DNA from: JBJXHC01 sp046160825
GTDB taxonomy: Bacteria > Bacteroidota > Ignavibacteria > UBA10030 > UBA6906
Direction: 5' to 3'
DNA: 47,797 nucleotides
NCBI GenBank assembly: GCA_046160825.1
Contig: JBJXHC010000022.1
Location: forward strand, 1-47,797
Below the pieces are notes generated by a model. That model was not told the origin of the DNA and did not search any database. It was given only the letters and a program-made list of their open reading frames with translations. Below are positions 15,122 through 22,697 of this stretch, one piece after another. The number at the start of each line of letters is the position of its first letter. Position 1 is the stretch's first letter. The position numbers were made by a program, and so were the translations under genes.

Positions 15122-15781
15122 ATGCAGCGACACTTTGTACAGGAACTTGAATCACTCAAGACAAATATCATTAAAATGGGAAGCTTCGCCGAACAAGCGA
15201 TCGCCGAGTCCATCAGAGCTTTGCTGGAACGCCGGATTGACCTTGCGAAAGAAGTCATCGCCCAGGACCAGCGGATAAACGCGTTCGAGATAGAAATTGA
15301 CGATGCAGTGGTGGACCTGCTCGCACTGCAACAACCAGTGGCGGCGGATCTCCGGTTTATCCTTGCCGCATCCAAAATCAACAACGACCTTGAACGCATC
15401 GGTGACCACGCGGTGAATATCGCGGAGTCCGCTGTCCAATATTCCGCCTCACCTCCGCTGAAACCGCTGGTGGATATTCCGCAGATGGCACAGATTACCA
15501 AGGGGATGTTGCGCGATGCCATCGATGGTTTTATTCAGACGGATGCATCGGTGTGCCGTGGCGTTCTGCGCAGCGACGATATTATCGACGATATGAACAA
15601 GCGCGTTGTCAAGGATTTAGTGGAATGTATTCGTCGTGATCCGGAAACGGTTGAACAAGCTCTCGAGCTCATTCGGGTGAGCCGCAACCTTGAACGTGTT
15701 GCCGATCTCGCAACCAATATCGCCGAAGAGGTGATTTTCATGGCTGAAGCCCGGGTGGTGAAACACAACGCGGAAGGGTAG
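15122..15781 (+). CDS. phoU: phosphate signalling protein PhoU, second canonical copy
   Basis: A 219-residue PhoU with intact repeat motifs ERIGDHAVNIAESA and ERVADLATNIAEEVIFMAEA. It begins MQRHFVQELESLKTNIIKMG, closely matching the start of the preceding phoU (MQRHFEQELDQLKTTLIQMG), so the two are clear duplicates. Having its own candidate promoter separates it from the operon. It ends just before a degenerate heptamer repeat and a strong terminator shared with the convergent GDPD gene. Confidence 0.95.
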   Translation: MQRHFVQELESLKTNIIKMGSFAEQAIAESIRALLERRIDLAKEVIAQDQRINAFEIEIDDAVVDLLALQQPVAADLRFILAASKINNDLERIGDHAVNIAESAVQYSASPPLKPLVDIPQMAQITKGMLRDAIDGFIQTDASVCRGVLRSDDIIDDMNKRVVKDLVECIRRDPETVEQALELIRVSRNLERVADLATNIAEEVIFMAEARVVKHNAEG

Positions 15782-15783
15782 AG

Positions 15784-15859
15784 AGTGAAGAGAGAGCGGA
15801 AAGCGGAATTCGGAATGTGGAAACGCGAGGCGGTATGAGAAAAGCGAAATGCGGACTGT
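15784..15859. repeat. degenerate heptamer repeat, opposite orientation to 6381-6555
   Basis: Units such as AAGCGGA, ATTCGGA, ATGTGGA and AACGCGA follow with a 7-nt period. They are the reverse complement type of the TCCGCNN units at 6381-6555 but much more diverged. The array sits between the third phoU stop and the terminator hairpin. Confidence 0.65.
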
Positions 15860-15860
15860 G

Positions 15861-15886
15861 ACCCGGCGAATGCCGGGTTTTTTATT
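15861..15886. terminator. intrinsic terminator downstream of phoU
   Basis: ACCCGGC and GCCGGGT pair around a GAAT loop, followed by TTTTTTATTTT on the plus strand. It fits rho-independent termination of the phoU transcript. The T-tract overlaps the stop codon of the convergent GDPD gene, whose own terminator on the minus strand would lack a good T-run. Confidence 0.88.
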
Positions 15887-16721
15887 TTCGGTTGCGATGC
15901 TTTGCTGTGCCGATCTGATGAACGAGAATGTCGGGGTAATCCGTTTCGATTCCATCCACACCGAATTCAATCGCTTCTTTCATATGACTCTCCGTGTCCA
16001 CGCCCCAGGCAATCACTTTGTAGCCTGCTTCGTGGGCCTTTTCGACAAATGATTTGCTGAGAAAAAACCGATGTGGCTGAAGATACTCCGAATCAACTGT
16101 TAGGACGCTCCCCGCAGAAACGCCATCGTCGATAATCAGTCCGAGCCATGGAATGCGAAACGTGTACACAAACAGCCGTGGGATATCCGAAGCCAAACGC
16201 CTGAATGTCTCCAAAACTTCCCGGTCAAATGATTTCAATATCACTTGCTTCCTGATGTTTGCCGCCGTAATCAGATCAACCACACGGCGTTCGATGTCGG
16301 GATAAGTTTCGGAATCCCCCTTCACTTCAATGATGAGCGTCAGGCTTGAATCCATGAGTTCGATTGTCTCTCCAAGCGTCGGCACTCGTTCTCCCGCAAA
16401 TTCCGCACTGAACCAACTCCCCGCATCCAACGCCCGAAGTTCATCCAAAGTCATATCGCCGATTGCGCCGCTTCCATCTGTCGTCCGGTCAACTGTTGCG
16501 TCGTGCATCAGTACAAGCTGACCGTCCTTCGTCTGGCGCACGTCAATTTCGAGCGCATCCGCGTCCAGTTCGATTGCTTTCCTCATTGCAACAAGCGTAT
16601 TCTCCGGCGCGTACGCAGCCGCGCCGCGGTGCGCGATTACCATAACTGCCTCAGGCTCCTGTGCAAGCATGAGCGTCGGAAGGAGACAGGCGAGGATCAG
16701 TATTTCAATTGGGCTCTTCAC
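15882..16721 (-). CDS. secreted glycerophosphodiester phosphodiesterase
   Basis: Hydrolyses glycerophosphodiesters to glycerol-3-phosphate and an alcohol, probably in the periplasm. The 279-residue protein has a signal peptide (LILACLLPTLMLAQ) and the GDPD motifs: HRG with His31, PENT with Glu40, EIDV with Glu58 and Asp60, and MHD with His73. The C-terminal AWGVDTESHMKEAIEFGVDGIETDYPD is also characteristic. The start is GTG 16721. A TATATT-like -10 at 16734-16739 (minus strand) lies only about 13 nt upstream, so the leader may be very short or the start may lie further inside. Convergent with phoU; a phosphorus-scavenging role fits the neighbourhood, but no Pho box is clear. Confidence 0.93.
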   Translation of the reverse strand: MKSPIEILILACLLPTLMLAQEPEAVMVIAHRGAAAYAPENTLVAMRKAIELDADALEIDVRQTKDGQLVLMHDATVDRTTDGSGAIGDMTLDELRALDAGSWFSAEFAGERVPTLGETIELMDSSLTLIIEVKGDSETYPDIERRVVDLITAANIRKQVILKSFDREVLETFRRLASDIPRLFVYTFRIPWLGLIIDDGVSAGSVLTVDSEYLQPHRFFLSKSFVEKAHEAGYKVIAWGVDTESHMKEAIEFGVDGIETDYPDILVHQIGTAKHRNRK

Positions 16722-16789
16722 ATGGGGTAGGGTAATATAACCGACTTGACCAATAGTTGTCTGAATGTGTTTGTCATAAACTCACCCTC

Positions 16790-16946
16790 TGGTCCTCGAC
16801 AGAGTCCGCTCGCCTCGCTCCCCGTCTCGCCTTCGGCTCGCCGAGGCGGACGCTCGTCGGAGCGGGTCGAAGTCTGACGACCTCTCTTAGAAAGAGAGGG
16901 ACGATATTGAATCCATGAACTAAATCCCTCCCTTCCCAAGGGAGGG
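16790..16946. repeat. hairpin-rich intergenic element
   Basis: The 331-nt gap 16722-17052 holds no gene. It contains an imperfect GC-rich stem (GTCCGC near 16805 with GCGGAC near 16847), CCTCTCTT/AAGAGAGG with a 3-nt loop at 16881-16899, and CCCTCCCTT/AAGGGAGGG with a 3-nt loop at 16926-16946. The last stem recurs with identical arms and a different loop at 17750-17770. The recurrence suggests a dispersed repeat family. Confidence 0.75.
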
Positions 16947-16970
16947 ACACAGGGAGAGTTGACAAGGCAA

Positions 16971-16999
16971 TTGCATCCCAGCCACCAAACCGCTATCTT
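16971..16999 (+). promoter_or_regulatory. candidate promoter of the CopD-like gene
   Basis: TTGCAT (16971-16976), a 17-nt spacer and TATCTT (16994-16999), 53 nt before the ATG. Directly after it, CGTTTCACA occurs twice with a 10-nt period (17009 and 17019), a possible operator near the start of transcription. Confidence 0.5.
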
Positions 17000-17052
17000 G
17001 GGTCAAATCGTTTCACAGCGTTTCACAAACAAACCGGCCCGACAACCACGAC

Positions 17053-17511
17053 ATGGATTTCCTTCTCTGGGCGACCAAGAGCCTGCACTTCTTTAGTATG
17101 GTCGTTTGGCTGGGAGGGCTGATGTACCAGGCGGTGGTAACGGTTCCGGGACTTGTGGCTGAGGAAACAAGGGATGCCGGTATGGCATTCATGCTCAGGT
17201 TTCTGCCGTATCTCTGGATGTGTGTGTGGACTATGGCAGTTACGGGCGTTGCACTGATGCTCTTTTCGCCCCGATTCATCTTCTTTGACTATGGTGATTC
17301 GTGGTCGGTTATTCTCGGTGCGAAACAAGCGGTATTTCTTCTCATGCTGTTCTTTTCGTTCGGCTATGCCCGCATGCTGAAACGGTCAGCCGAGTTGAAA
17401 GGTACAGCAGATGAACAGGCGTTCCGTGAGCGGATGGTGCAGTTCAACCGGATCAACGTCGGGCTGGCGGTGATTGCCGTGTTATTGGGTTCGGCTTTGA
17501 ATTACTATTGA
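17053..17511 (+). CDS. CopD-like integral membrane protein
   Basis: A 152-residue protein with four predicted helices (about residues 6-28, 50-70, 88-105 and 130-150). The opening WATKSLHFFSMVVWLGGLMYQ, with His and Trp in the first helix, resembles CopD/DUF2269-type membrane proteins that may bind haem or handle copper. The assignment rests on pattern only. It is followed by a structured intergenic stretch before parA, so cotranscription with parA is unlikely. Confidence 0.65.
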   Translation: MDFLLWATKSLHFFSMVVWLGGLMYQAVVTVPGLVAEETRDAGMAFMLRFLPYLWMCVWTMAVTGVALMLFSPRFIFFDYGDSWSVILGAKQAVFLLMLFFSFGYARMLKRSAELKGTADEQAFRERMVQFNRINVGLAVIAVLLGSALNYY

Positions 17512-17529
17512 GTGAAGTGAGTGTATGCG

Positions 17530-17607
17530 CGCCATCCCACAACAAATTATTCTCCCCTTTTTGAGGGGAGAATCGAAGAGGGGTGCAATACAATTTGTGG
17601 GATGGCG
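17530..17607. repeat. nested inverted repeat (MITE-like)
   Basis: Outer arms CGCCATCCCACAACAAATT (17530-17548) and AATTTGTGGGATGGCG (17592-17607) pair apart from a 2-nt bulge. Inside lies a second perfect stem, ATTCTCCCC (17549-17557) with GGGGAGAAT (17565-17573). The 328-nt gap 17512-17839 holds no credible gene: this element, the repeats below and the parA promoter fill it. Confidence 0.8.
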
Positions 17608-17630
17608 ACTCTTTTGGACAACCGCGCCAT

Positions 17631-17792
17631 GCTAGAGCAGAGGAAGGGGAGAGTTGAAAGTTCAGCTTTGAATTATTTATTGAGTGATGCGACTTGGTTT
17701 GTTCCTTTTTTTTATAGTACGAACTCTCCCTCCTCGGATTGAACTCTTCCCCTCCCTTACGAAGGGAGGGAGTCGCGCTAGAGCAGAGGAAG
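17631..17792. repeat. segment bounded by a 16-nt direct repeat
   Basis: GCTAGAGCAGAGGAAG occurs at 17631-17646 and again at 17777-17792. Between them lie a GGGGAGAGTT motif, an inverted AACTCTCCC, a run of eight T, and the CCCTCCCTT/AAGGGAGGG hairpin at 17750-17770. The bounding repeats could be duplication products of an inserted element; there is no coding content. Confidence 0.65.
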
Positions 17793-17797
17793 TAAAA

Positions 17798-17826
17798 TTG
17801 TCATAGTGAGCGACCTGTGATATTAT
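17798..17826 (+). promoter_or_regulatory. promoter of parA
   Basis: TTGTCA (17798-17803), a 17-nt spacer and TATTAT (17821-17826), each 5 of 6 to the sigma-70 consensus. Transcription would begin about 6-8 nt before the GTG start, so the mRNA would have almost no leader even though AAGGAA lies there. Confidence 0.6.
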
Positions 17827-17839
17827 TTATGAAGGAACC

Positions 17840-18622
17840 GTGGGCAAGGTCATAACAGTAGCGAACCAAAAAGGGGGCGTGGGAAAAACCACGACGGCCG
17901 TAAACCTCGCGGCCTGCATCGCCGCGGCCGAGAAGCGCACATTGCTGATCGATACCGACCCGCAGGCAAACGCCACCAGCGGCGTGGGCGTAACGGAAAG
18001 CGCCGAGGGGCGCAGCACCTACGAGATGATTATCGGCGGCACGTCCGCACGGGAGGTCATCCAGCAAACGCAGATGCCGTTTCTCTCGGTCATTCCATCG
18101 CATATCAATCTCGTCGGCGCGGAAGTGGAACTGGTTTCCCTCGAAGAGCGGGAGTACCGGATGAAGGTTGCGCTGGCAGAGATCCGCAACGACTTCGATT
18201 TCATTTTCATTGATTGTCCGCCGTCGCTGGGCTTGCTCACGCTCAATGCGCTCACCGCGTCGGACTCGGTGCTCATTCCCGTCCAGTGCGAGTACTATGC
18301 GCTGGAAGGACTCGGCCAGCTCCTCAACACCGTCAATATTGTAAAGAAGCAACTCAACGACCAGCTCGATATCGAAGGCGTGCTGCTCACGATGTTCGAC
18401 AGCCGGCTCCGGCTCTCCAACCAGATCGTGGAGGAAGTGAAGAAGTACTTCGGCGAGAAGGTGTTCAAGTCCGTGGTGACGAGGAACGTCCGTCTGAGCG
18501 AAGCCCCGAGCTTCGGCAAGCCGATTATTCTTTACGATGCGCTCTCCGCCGGTTCACGCAACTACATGGACCTCGCGCAGGAAGTGCTGGTGAAGAATAA
18601 TCATCATGTGGTGACGGTGTAA
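17840..18622 (+). CDS. parA: chromosome-partitioning ATPase ParA (Soj)
   Basis: A 260-residue ParA/Soj ATPase that positions ParB-parS complexes. The deviant Walker A KGGVGKTT occupies residues 11-18, the switch region DTDPQANAT follows near 38-46, and Walker B is FIFIDCPPSLGLLT. The absence of a long N-terminal HTH extension indicates the chromosomal type. The start is GTG with GAAGGAA just upstream. The partner parB is separated by an AlbA_2/HATPase gene, which is unusual. Confidence 0.96.
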   Translation: MGKVITVANQKGGVGKTTTAVNLAACIAAAEKRTLLIDTDPQANATSGVGVTESAEGRSTYEMIIGGTSAREVIQQTQMPFLSVIPSHINLVGAEVELVSLEEREYRMKVALAEIRNDFDFIFIDCPPSLGLLTLNALTASDSVLIPVQCEYYALEGLGQLLNTVNIVKKQLNDQLDIEGVLLTMFDSRLRLSNQIVEEVKKYFGEKVFKSVVTRNVRLSEAPSFGKPIILYDALSAGSRNYMDLAQEVLVKNNHHVVTV

Positions 18623-18662
18623 CAACTGAGAGATCAACGGACACCGCTAAACGAACGAATTC

Positions 18663-20048
18663 ATGGACTTTCAAATCTTACCAATTACAGAGGACCAAGC
18701 CAACAGAATACTTCAGGCTGATGAGGGTCATTTTCTAGATCTGAAGTCTAAACAGATTCTTCCCTCTAAACTTACCCGATCTATATCAGCATTTTCCAAC
18801 GCCAGTGGAGGCGAGTTGTACGTTGGAATAGATGAGACAGAAAATAGCGGAAAAAAAACACGGACTTGGATTGGCTTTGAGGATCCAGAGGCTGCCAATG
18901 CACACTTACAGACATTTGAACAATTGTTTCCTCTTGGCCAATACTATTCATACATTTTTTTACACTCACCAAAGTATTCAGGATTGGTGCTACAAGCTAG
19001 TATTAACAAAACCCGGGAGATAACCAAAGCTTCTAATGGGACAGTGTATCTAAGACGAGGAGCTCAGAATCTCCCTATAACAACTCCAGAAGGTCTCACA
19101 CGACTAAAGCTCGATAAAGGACTTCATTCTTTTGAAACTGAGACAGTTGATGCCGATGTCAACATTATCGCCAACTCTACACCTACGATAGAATTTATCC
19201 TTACCGTTATTCCTTCAGTGGAACCCGAACAATGGCTGCAAAAACAACAGCTGATTCGATCCAACAAACCAACAGTTGCTGGGGCTCTTCTCTTTGCCGA
19301 AGAACCCCAAGCCCTATTGCCAAAACGATGCGGTGTCAAAATCTACCGTTATCGTACCTCTGCGGCTGAGGGGTCGAGGGAAACCCTTGCATTCGATCCT
19401 ATAACAATCGAAGGGCACCTTTACTCTCAAATAAAGGCCGCAGTAGCCAAAACGGTTGAACTAGTCGAGGGCATACAGAAACTCGGTACCAGGGGGCTTG
19501 AGGCAATTTCATATCCGTTTGAAACGTTGCATGAAATTCTGACAAATGCTTGCCTCCATCGCGACTACAGTATTCCAGTCGACGTCCACATTCGAATATT
19601 CGACAATAGAATTGAGGTTGAAAGTCCAGGTAGGCTTCCCGGTCATATTACAGCGAGCAACATTTTGCAGGAACAATTTGCCCGTAACGCCTCTGTCGTT
19701 CGCATTATCAATAAGTTTCCTGATCCACCCAATAAGGATGTTGGAGAAGGTTTGAACACCGCCTTTGCCGCAATGAACAAATTGCGTTTGAAGCCTCCAA
19801 CAATCGAGGAGACTGAAACTTCTGTAGTTGTACATATAAAACACGAATTGCTTGCTTCGCCCGAGGAAGCTGTGATGGACTATCTTGGATCACATGACGA
19901 AATTGTCAACCGAATTGGCCGCGAGATCACTGGCATAGCGTCTGAGAATTCAATGAAGAATGTTTTTTACAAACTCCGCGACCGGGATCTAATTGAACCG
20001 GTTCCTGGCAAAAGCGGCTTTGCTTCTGCATGGCGCAAGAAACAATGA
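18663..20048 (+). CDS. AlbA_2/HATPase_c_4 protein inserted between parA and parB
   Basis: A 461-residue protein. Residues about 20-60 (FLDLKSKQILPSKLTRSISAF followed by SNASGGELYVGIDE) match the AlbA_2 (Schlafen AlbA-type) nucleic-acid binding domain. Residues about 285-330 (FETLHEILTNACLHRDYS and IEVESPGRLPG) match the GHKL-type HATPase_c_4 domain of so-called RecG-like ATP-binding proteins, including the N-box Asn and HRDY. A winged-helix region probably ends the chain. Such proteins are often called transcriptional regulators and some occur in defence islands, but the role is unproven. It is visibly AT-richer than parA and parB, starts 40 nt after parA and ends 66 nt before parB, suggesting insertion into an ancestral parAB operon. 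Confidence 0.88.
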   Translation: MDFQILPITEDQANRILQADEGHFLDLKSKQILPSKLTRSISAFSNASGGELYVGIDETENSGKKTRTWIGFEDPEAANAHLQTFEQLFPLGQYYSYIFLHSPKYSGLVLQASINKTREITKASNGTVYLRRGAQNLPITTPEGLTRLKLDKGLHSFETETVDADVNIIANSTPTIEFILTVIPSVEPEQWLQKQQLIRSNKPTVAGALLFAEEPQALLPKRCGVKIYRYRTSAAEGSRETLAFDPITIEGHLYSQIKAAVAKTVELVEGIQKLGTRGLEAISYPFETLHEILTNACLHRDYSIPVDVHIRIFDNRIEVESPGRLPGHITASNILQEQFARNASVVRIINKFPDPPNKDVGEGLNTAFAAMNKLRLKPPTIEETETSVVVHIKHELLASPEEAVMDYLGSHDEIVNRIGREITGIASENSMKNVFYKLRDRDLIEPVPGKSGFASAWRKKQ

Positions 20049-20114
20049 TGGCTGTGAAGAACTTTCAAATAGCCAGAAAAAAATGACACAGAACCAACTG
20101 GAGGTGTAAACTGT

Positions 20115-21047
20115 ATGGCAGAATTTGAAATGTCCAAATCTAAACCGGTGCTGGGCCGCGGGCTTGCCTCGCTGATTCCCAAACCGGTGTCCACCGCGCA
20201 ACCTCCGACAACCTCGACGCGGCAGGATGACGGCGTATCGGACCAGTCCATCTCGCTTATTGATCTGGACAAGGTGCAGGCCAATCCCGTGCAGCCCCGC
20301 GCCGATTTCGATCCTGTTGCCCTTGATGAACTCAAGCGGTCAATCATCGAGAAGGGCATCATCCAGCCGATAACGGTACGGCGGGCTGAGGGGAACTACC
20401 AGCTTATCTCCGGCGAGCGGCGTGTGCGTGCTGCACGTGAGGCGGGACTGCGACAAATTCCGGCGTACATCATCCACGTTACCACGAACGAGGAAATGCT
20501 GGAACTTGCGCTGATCGAGAACCTTCAGCGCGAACATCTCAACCCCGTTGAAATTGCCATCTCATACAAACGCCTGATTGCCGAAGTGAATTACACGCAA
20601 GACCAGCTTGCCGACAAGATCGGCAAGGACCGCTCGACGATTGCCAACTTCCTCCGGCTGCTGAAGCTTCCAGATGTCATTCAAACATCGTTGCGCAGAG
20701 GACAACTGAGCAATGGCCACGCCCGTGCGCTGATCAATATCGAAGACCCGGCGTTGCAGATTGAGATATTCCAGGAGATATTGGAGAGAGACCTTTCCGT
20801 GCGTGACGTTGAGAGACTCGTGCGGCAGAAGGGACGGAAGAGAACCCACCGGACTTCCATCGCCTCGCTTCCCGCAGACACAACTCTGGCAAGTATCGAA
20901 GACAAACTCCGTCAGGCCGTCGGCACGAAAGTGGAAATCAAAGCCCTTCACGATGGCAAAGGTCAGATTGTGTTTGAGTATTACTCTGCCGATGATCTTG
21001 AGCGTTTGCTGGATTTGTTTTCGAACCTGGGTGAGCGTGGGCATTAG
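20115..21047 (+). CDS. parB: chromosome-partitioning protein ParB (Spo0J)
   Basis: A 310-residue CTP-dependent parS-binding clamp protein. Visible are the N-terminal GRGLASLIPK start typical of ParB, the ParB/Srx CTPase motifs including GERRVRAAREAGL and ENLQREHLNPVEIA, the HTH around LADKIGKDRSTIANFLRLLKLP, and a C-terminal dimerisation region. GGAGGT lies about 9 nt before ATG 20115. No full palindromic parS site was found in the window. Confidence 0.96.
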   Translation: MAEFEMSKSKPVLGRGLASLIPKPVSTAQPPTTSTRQDDGVSDQSISLIDLDKVQANPVQPRADFDPVALDELKRSIIEKGIIQPITVRRAEGNYQLISGERRVRAAREAGLRQIPAYIIHVTTNEEMLELALIENLQREHLNPVEIAISYKRLIAEVNYTQDQLADKIGKDRSTIANFLRLLKLPDVIQTSLRRGQLSNGHARALINIEDPALQIEIFQEILERDLSVRDVERLVRQKGRKRTHRTSIASLPADTTLASIEDKLRQAVGTKVEIKALHDGKGQIVFEYYSADDLERLLDLFSNLGERGH

Positions 21048-21068
21048 GGTAACGATATCCATGTGAAT

Positions 21069-21199
21069 AACCACGGGCTTCAGCCCGTGGTTTACAAAAA
21101 CGCAGAAGAACATGTTGGGGTTTTAACCCAATGTCATATGTTCGGTGGCTAAAGCCGCATAAATTTATTTGATATTTGTCCACGACCTAAAGGTCGTGG
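21069..21199. repeat. array of palindromes between parB and ridA
   Basis: Four hairpins occur in 131 nt: CCACGGGCTTCAGCCCGTGG (21071-21090, 9-2-9), TTGGG/CCCAA (about 21115-21131), GGCT/AGCC in GGTGGCTAAAGCCGC (about 21144-21158) and CCACGACCTAAAGGTCGTGG (21180-21199, 9-2-9). Two perfect stems thus flank two weaker ones. Stem style and arm length match the array at 1435-1501, suggesting one repeat family, possibly RAYT-associated. Confidence 0.8.
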
Positions 21200-21228
21200 C
21201 TATTCAAGTTTCGACAAACATCAACACC

Positions 21229-21621
21229 ATGACCAAACAAATCATCAAAACAGATAAAGCTCCCGGCGCAATCGGGCCATACAGTCAAGGTGTTATCATT
21301 GACGGTAAGATGATCTACACCGCCGGCCAGATCGGACTTGATCCCGCAACGGGCAAACTCGTCGCCGACGATATCAAAACGCAGACGCGTCGTGTGATGG
21401 AGAACCTCAAAGCCATCCTTGAAGCAGGCGGATCGAATCTTTCGCAAGTGGTGAAGACCACGGTTTTTATCAAAGACATGAATGAATTTGCAGATATGAA
21501 CGCAGTGTACGGGGAGTTCTTTCCCGCTGATCCTCCGGCACGGTCTACCGTTGAGGTGGCGCGGCTCCCACGTGATGTACGCGTGGAAATAGAAGCGATT
21601 GCCCTTGTCGGTCAAAAGTAG
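21229..21621 (+). CDS. ridA: RidA family enamine/imine deaminase
   Basis: A 130-residue cytoplasmic enzyme that hydrolyses reactive 2-aminoacrylate-type enamines. Signature segments are APGAIGPYSQG near the N-terminus and PPARSTVEVARLPRDVRVEIEAIA at the C-terminus, containing the substrate-binding Arg105 and catalytic-site Glu120. The start is ATG 21229; the frame is open upstream through the palindrome array, but that part is not family-like. No strong ribosome binding site is seen. Confidence 0.95.
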   Translation: MTKQIIKTDKAPGAIGPYSQGVIIDGKMIYTAGQIGLDPATGKLVADDIKTQTRRVMENLKAILEAGGSNLSQVVKTTVFIKDMNEFADMNAVYGEFFPADPPARSTVEVARLPRDVRVEIEAIALVGQK

Positions 21622-21630
21622 CGGTGTGCT

Positions 21631-22206
21631 ATGAGATGGCTGACTCCAGCCCTCGTGTTGCTCTTTCTTTTATCGCCCGGGAAACCTGTGCTCGCCCAAT
21701 CGGAGTACGATACTGTAGCGACAGCGCCTGTCGATTCTTCCAACATCATTCCGTTTGAACAAGTCAGCGCTGCAACGGTTGACACACTTCCATCAACATA
21801 CACACCAACAAAATCACCCGGACTCGCGATGCTCTTCTCCGGAATATTGCCGGGTGCCGGTCAGGTGTACAACGAATCGTATTGGAAAGTCCCCGTTGTC
21901 GCGGGATTCGGTATTTACTTCGCGTCGCAGTGGCTGCACTTCAACCGGTTGACGGTAGAAGCCCGCGACAAGTATCAAGCAAGTCTGGCAACGCTACCCG
22001 ATGGCGATCAACTTCAACTCAGGTTGCGGGAATTCTATAAAGACCAGCGCGATACTTATACATGGTACTTCCTGATTCTCTATCTTGTGAATGTCGCCGA
22101 TGCGTATGTCGATGCGAGCTTATACGATTTCAATGTGGGAGATGACCTTTCGATCCGGGTTCTGCCCGACGAAAGACCAGGACTGAAATTGAAAATTGAG
22201 TTCTGA
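21631..22206 (+). CDS. DUF5683 membrane-associated protein
   Basis: A 191-residue protein with a signal peptide (LTPALVLLFLLSPGKPVLAQ), a linker rich in Thr/Ser/Pro, and a DUF5683 core (PGLAMLFSGILPGAGQVYNESYWKVP), a family common next to parB in Bacteroidetes-Chlorobi genomes. Two hydrophobic segments follow (VVAGFGIYFASQWL and WYFLILYLVNVADAY). Function is unknown; a cell-envelope location is likely. Its stop overlaps the start of the next gene by one nucleotide (TGATG). Confidence 0.85.
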   Translation: MRWLTPALVLLFLLSPGKPVLAQSEYDTVATAPVDSSNIIPFEQVSAATVDTLPSTYTPTKSPGLAMLFSGILPGAGQVYNESYWKVPVVAGFGIYFASQWLHFNRLTVEARDKYQASLATLPDGDQLQLRLREFYKDQRDTYTWYFLILYLVNVADAYVDASLYDFNVGDDLSIRVLPDERPGLKLKIEF

Positions 22207-22697
22207 TGAAAAACAGGAAAGAACCTAACCATTTCGATGAGTCACAGATGTCGCAAGAGGAAGTTGACGGACTCGTTAACAACGCACTAAGAAAGCTCGT
22301 GAGAAAAGATTTAATGTTGTTGCGGTTAGATGTCAACGAAAGGTCAATTACACACTGGATTGCATTTTACCTTCAACAAGAATTTCCAGATTGGAACGTT
22401 GATTGTGAATACAACCGACACCTCGATGAGACAAAGCGACTCAAGCTTGATCCAGAGGATGTCAAGACAAATGATACTATGGGTCGAACAGTTTACCCTG
22501 ATGTTATTGTGCATAAACGCAACACGGATGAGAATCTATTGGTTGTAGAAGTCAAGAAATCCACATCGACCATTGATGATAGCAAGGACATTATCAAACT
22601 CGACGCCTTCAAGCAGCAACTTAGATATCAGCATGCCCTGTTCCTGAAGATCCTGACAGATTCTGATAGTACAAGTTTTGAAAAACAATGGCGCTAA
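22206..22697 (+). CDS. PD-(D/E)XK nuclease-like protein
   Basis: A 163-residue protein of a conserved hypothetical type. An N-terminal helix carries NERSITHWIAFYLQQEF, followed by WNVDCEYNR. The nuclease-fold motif is YPDVIVHKR then LLVVEVKKS, giving Asp99 and Glu115-x-Lys117 as candidate catalytic residues. This is the order expected for PD-(D/E)XK enzymes, though many small homologues are unproven. Both ends are coupled: the start overlaps the DUF5683 stop by 1 nt and the 3' end overlaps the GIY-YIG gene by 10 nt. AT-richer than the flanking DUF5683 and spmA genes. It may be a nuclease or nuclease-like partner of the downstream protein. Confidence 0.72.
   Translation: MKNRKEPNHFDESQMSQEEVDGLVNNALRKLVRKDLMLLRLDVNERSITHWIAFYLQQEFPDWNVDCEYNRHLDETKRLKLDPEDVKTNDTMGRTVYPDVIVHKRNTDENLLVVEVKKSTSTIDDSKDIIKLDAFKQQLRYQHALFLKILTDSDSTSFEKQWR

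Noticed and set aside
15617..15970. Minus-strand frame across the phoU end
   Set aside because: It runs antisense to a clear phoU gene and through the heptamer repeat and terminator; no family resemblance.
17009..17028. Two GTTTCAC motifs near parA, considered as parS sites
   Set aside because: parS is a palindrome (GTTTCAC followed by its inverse); here two direct copies occur and no complete site is present. They may be an operator but not parS.
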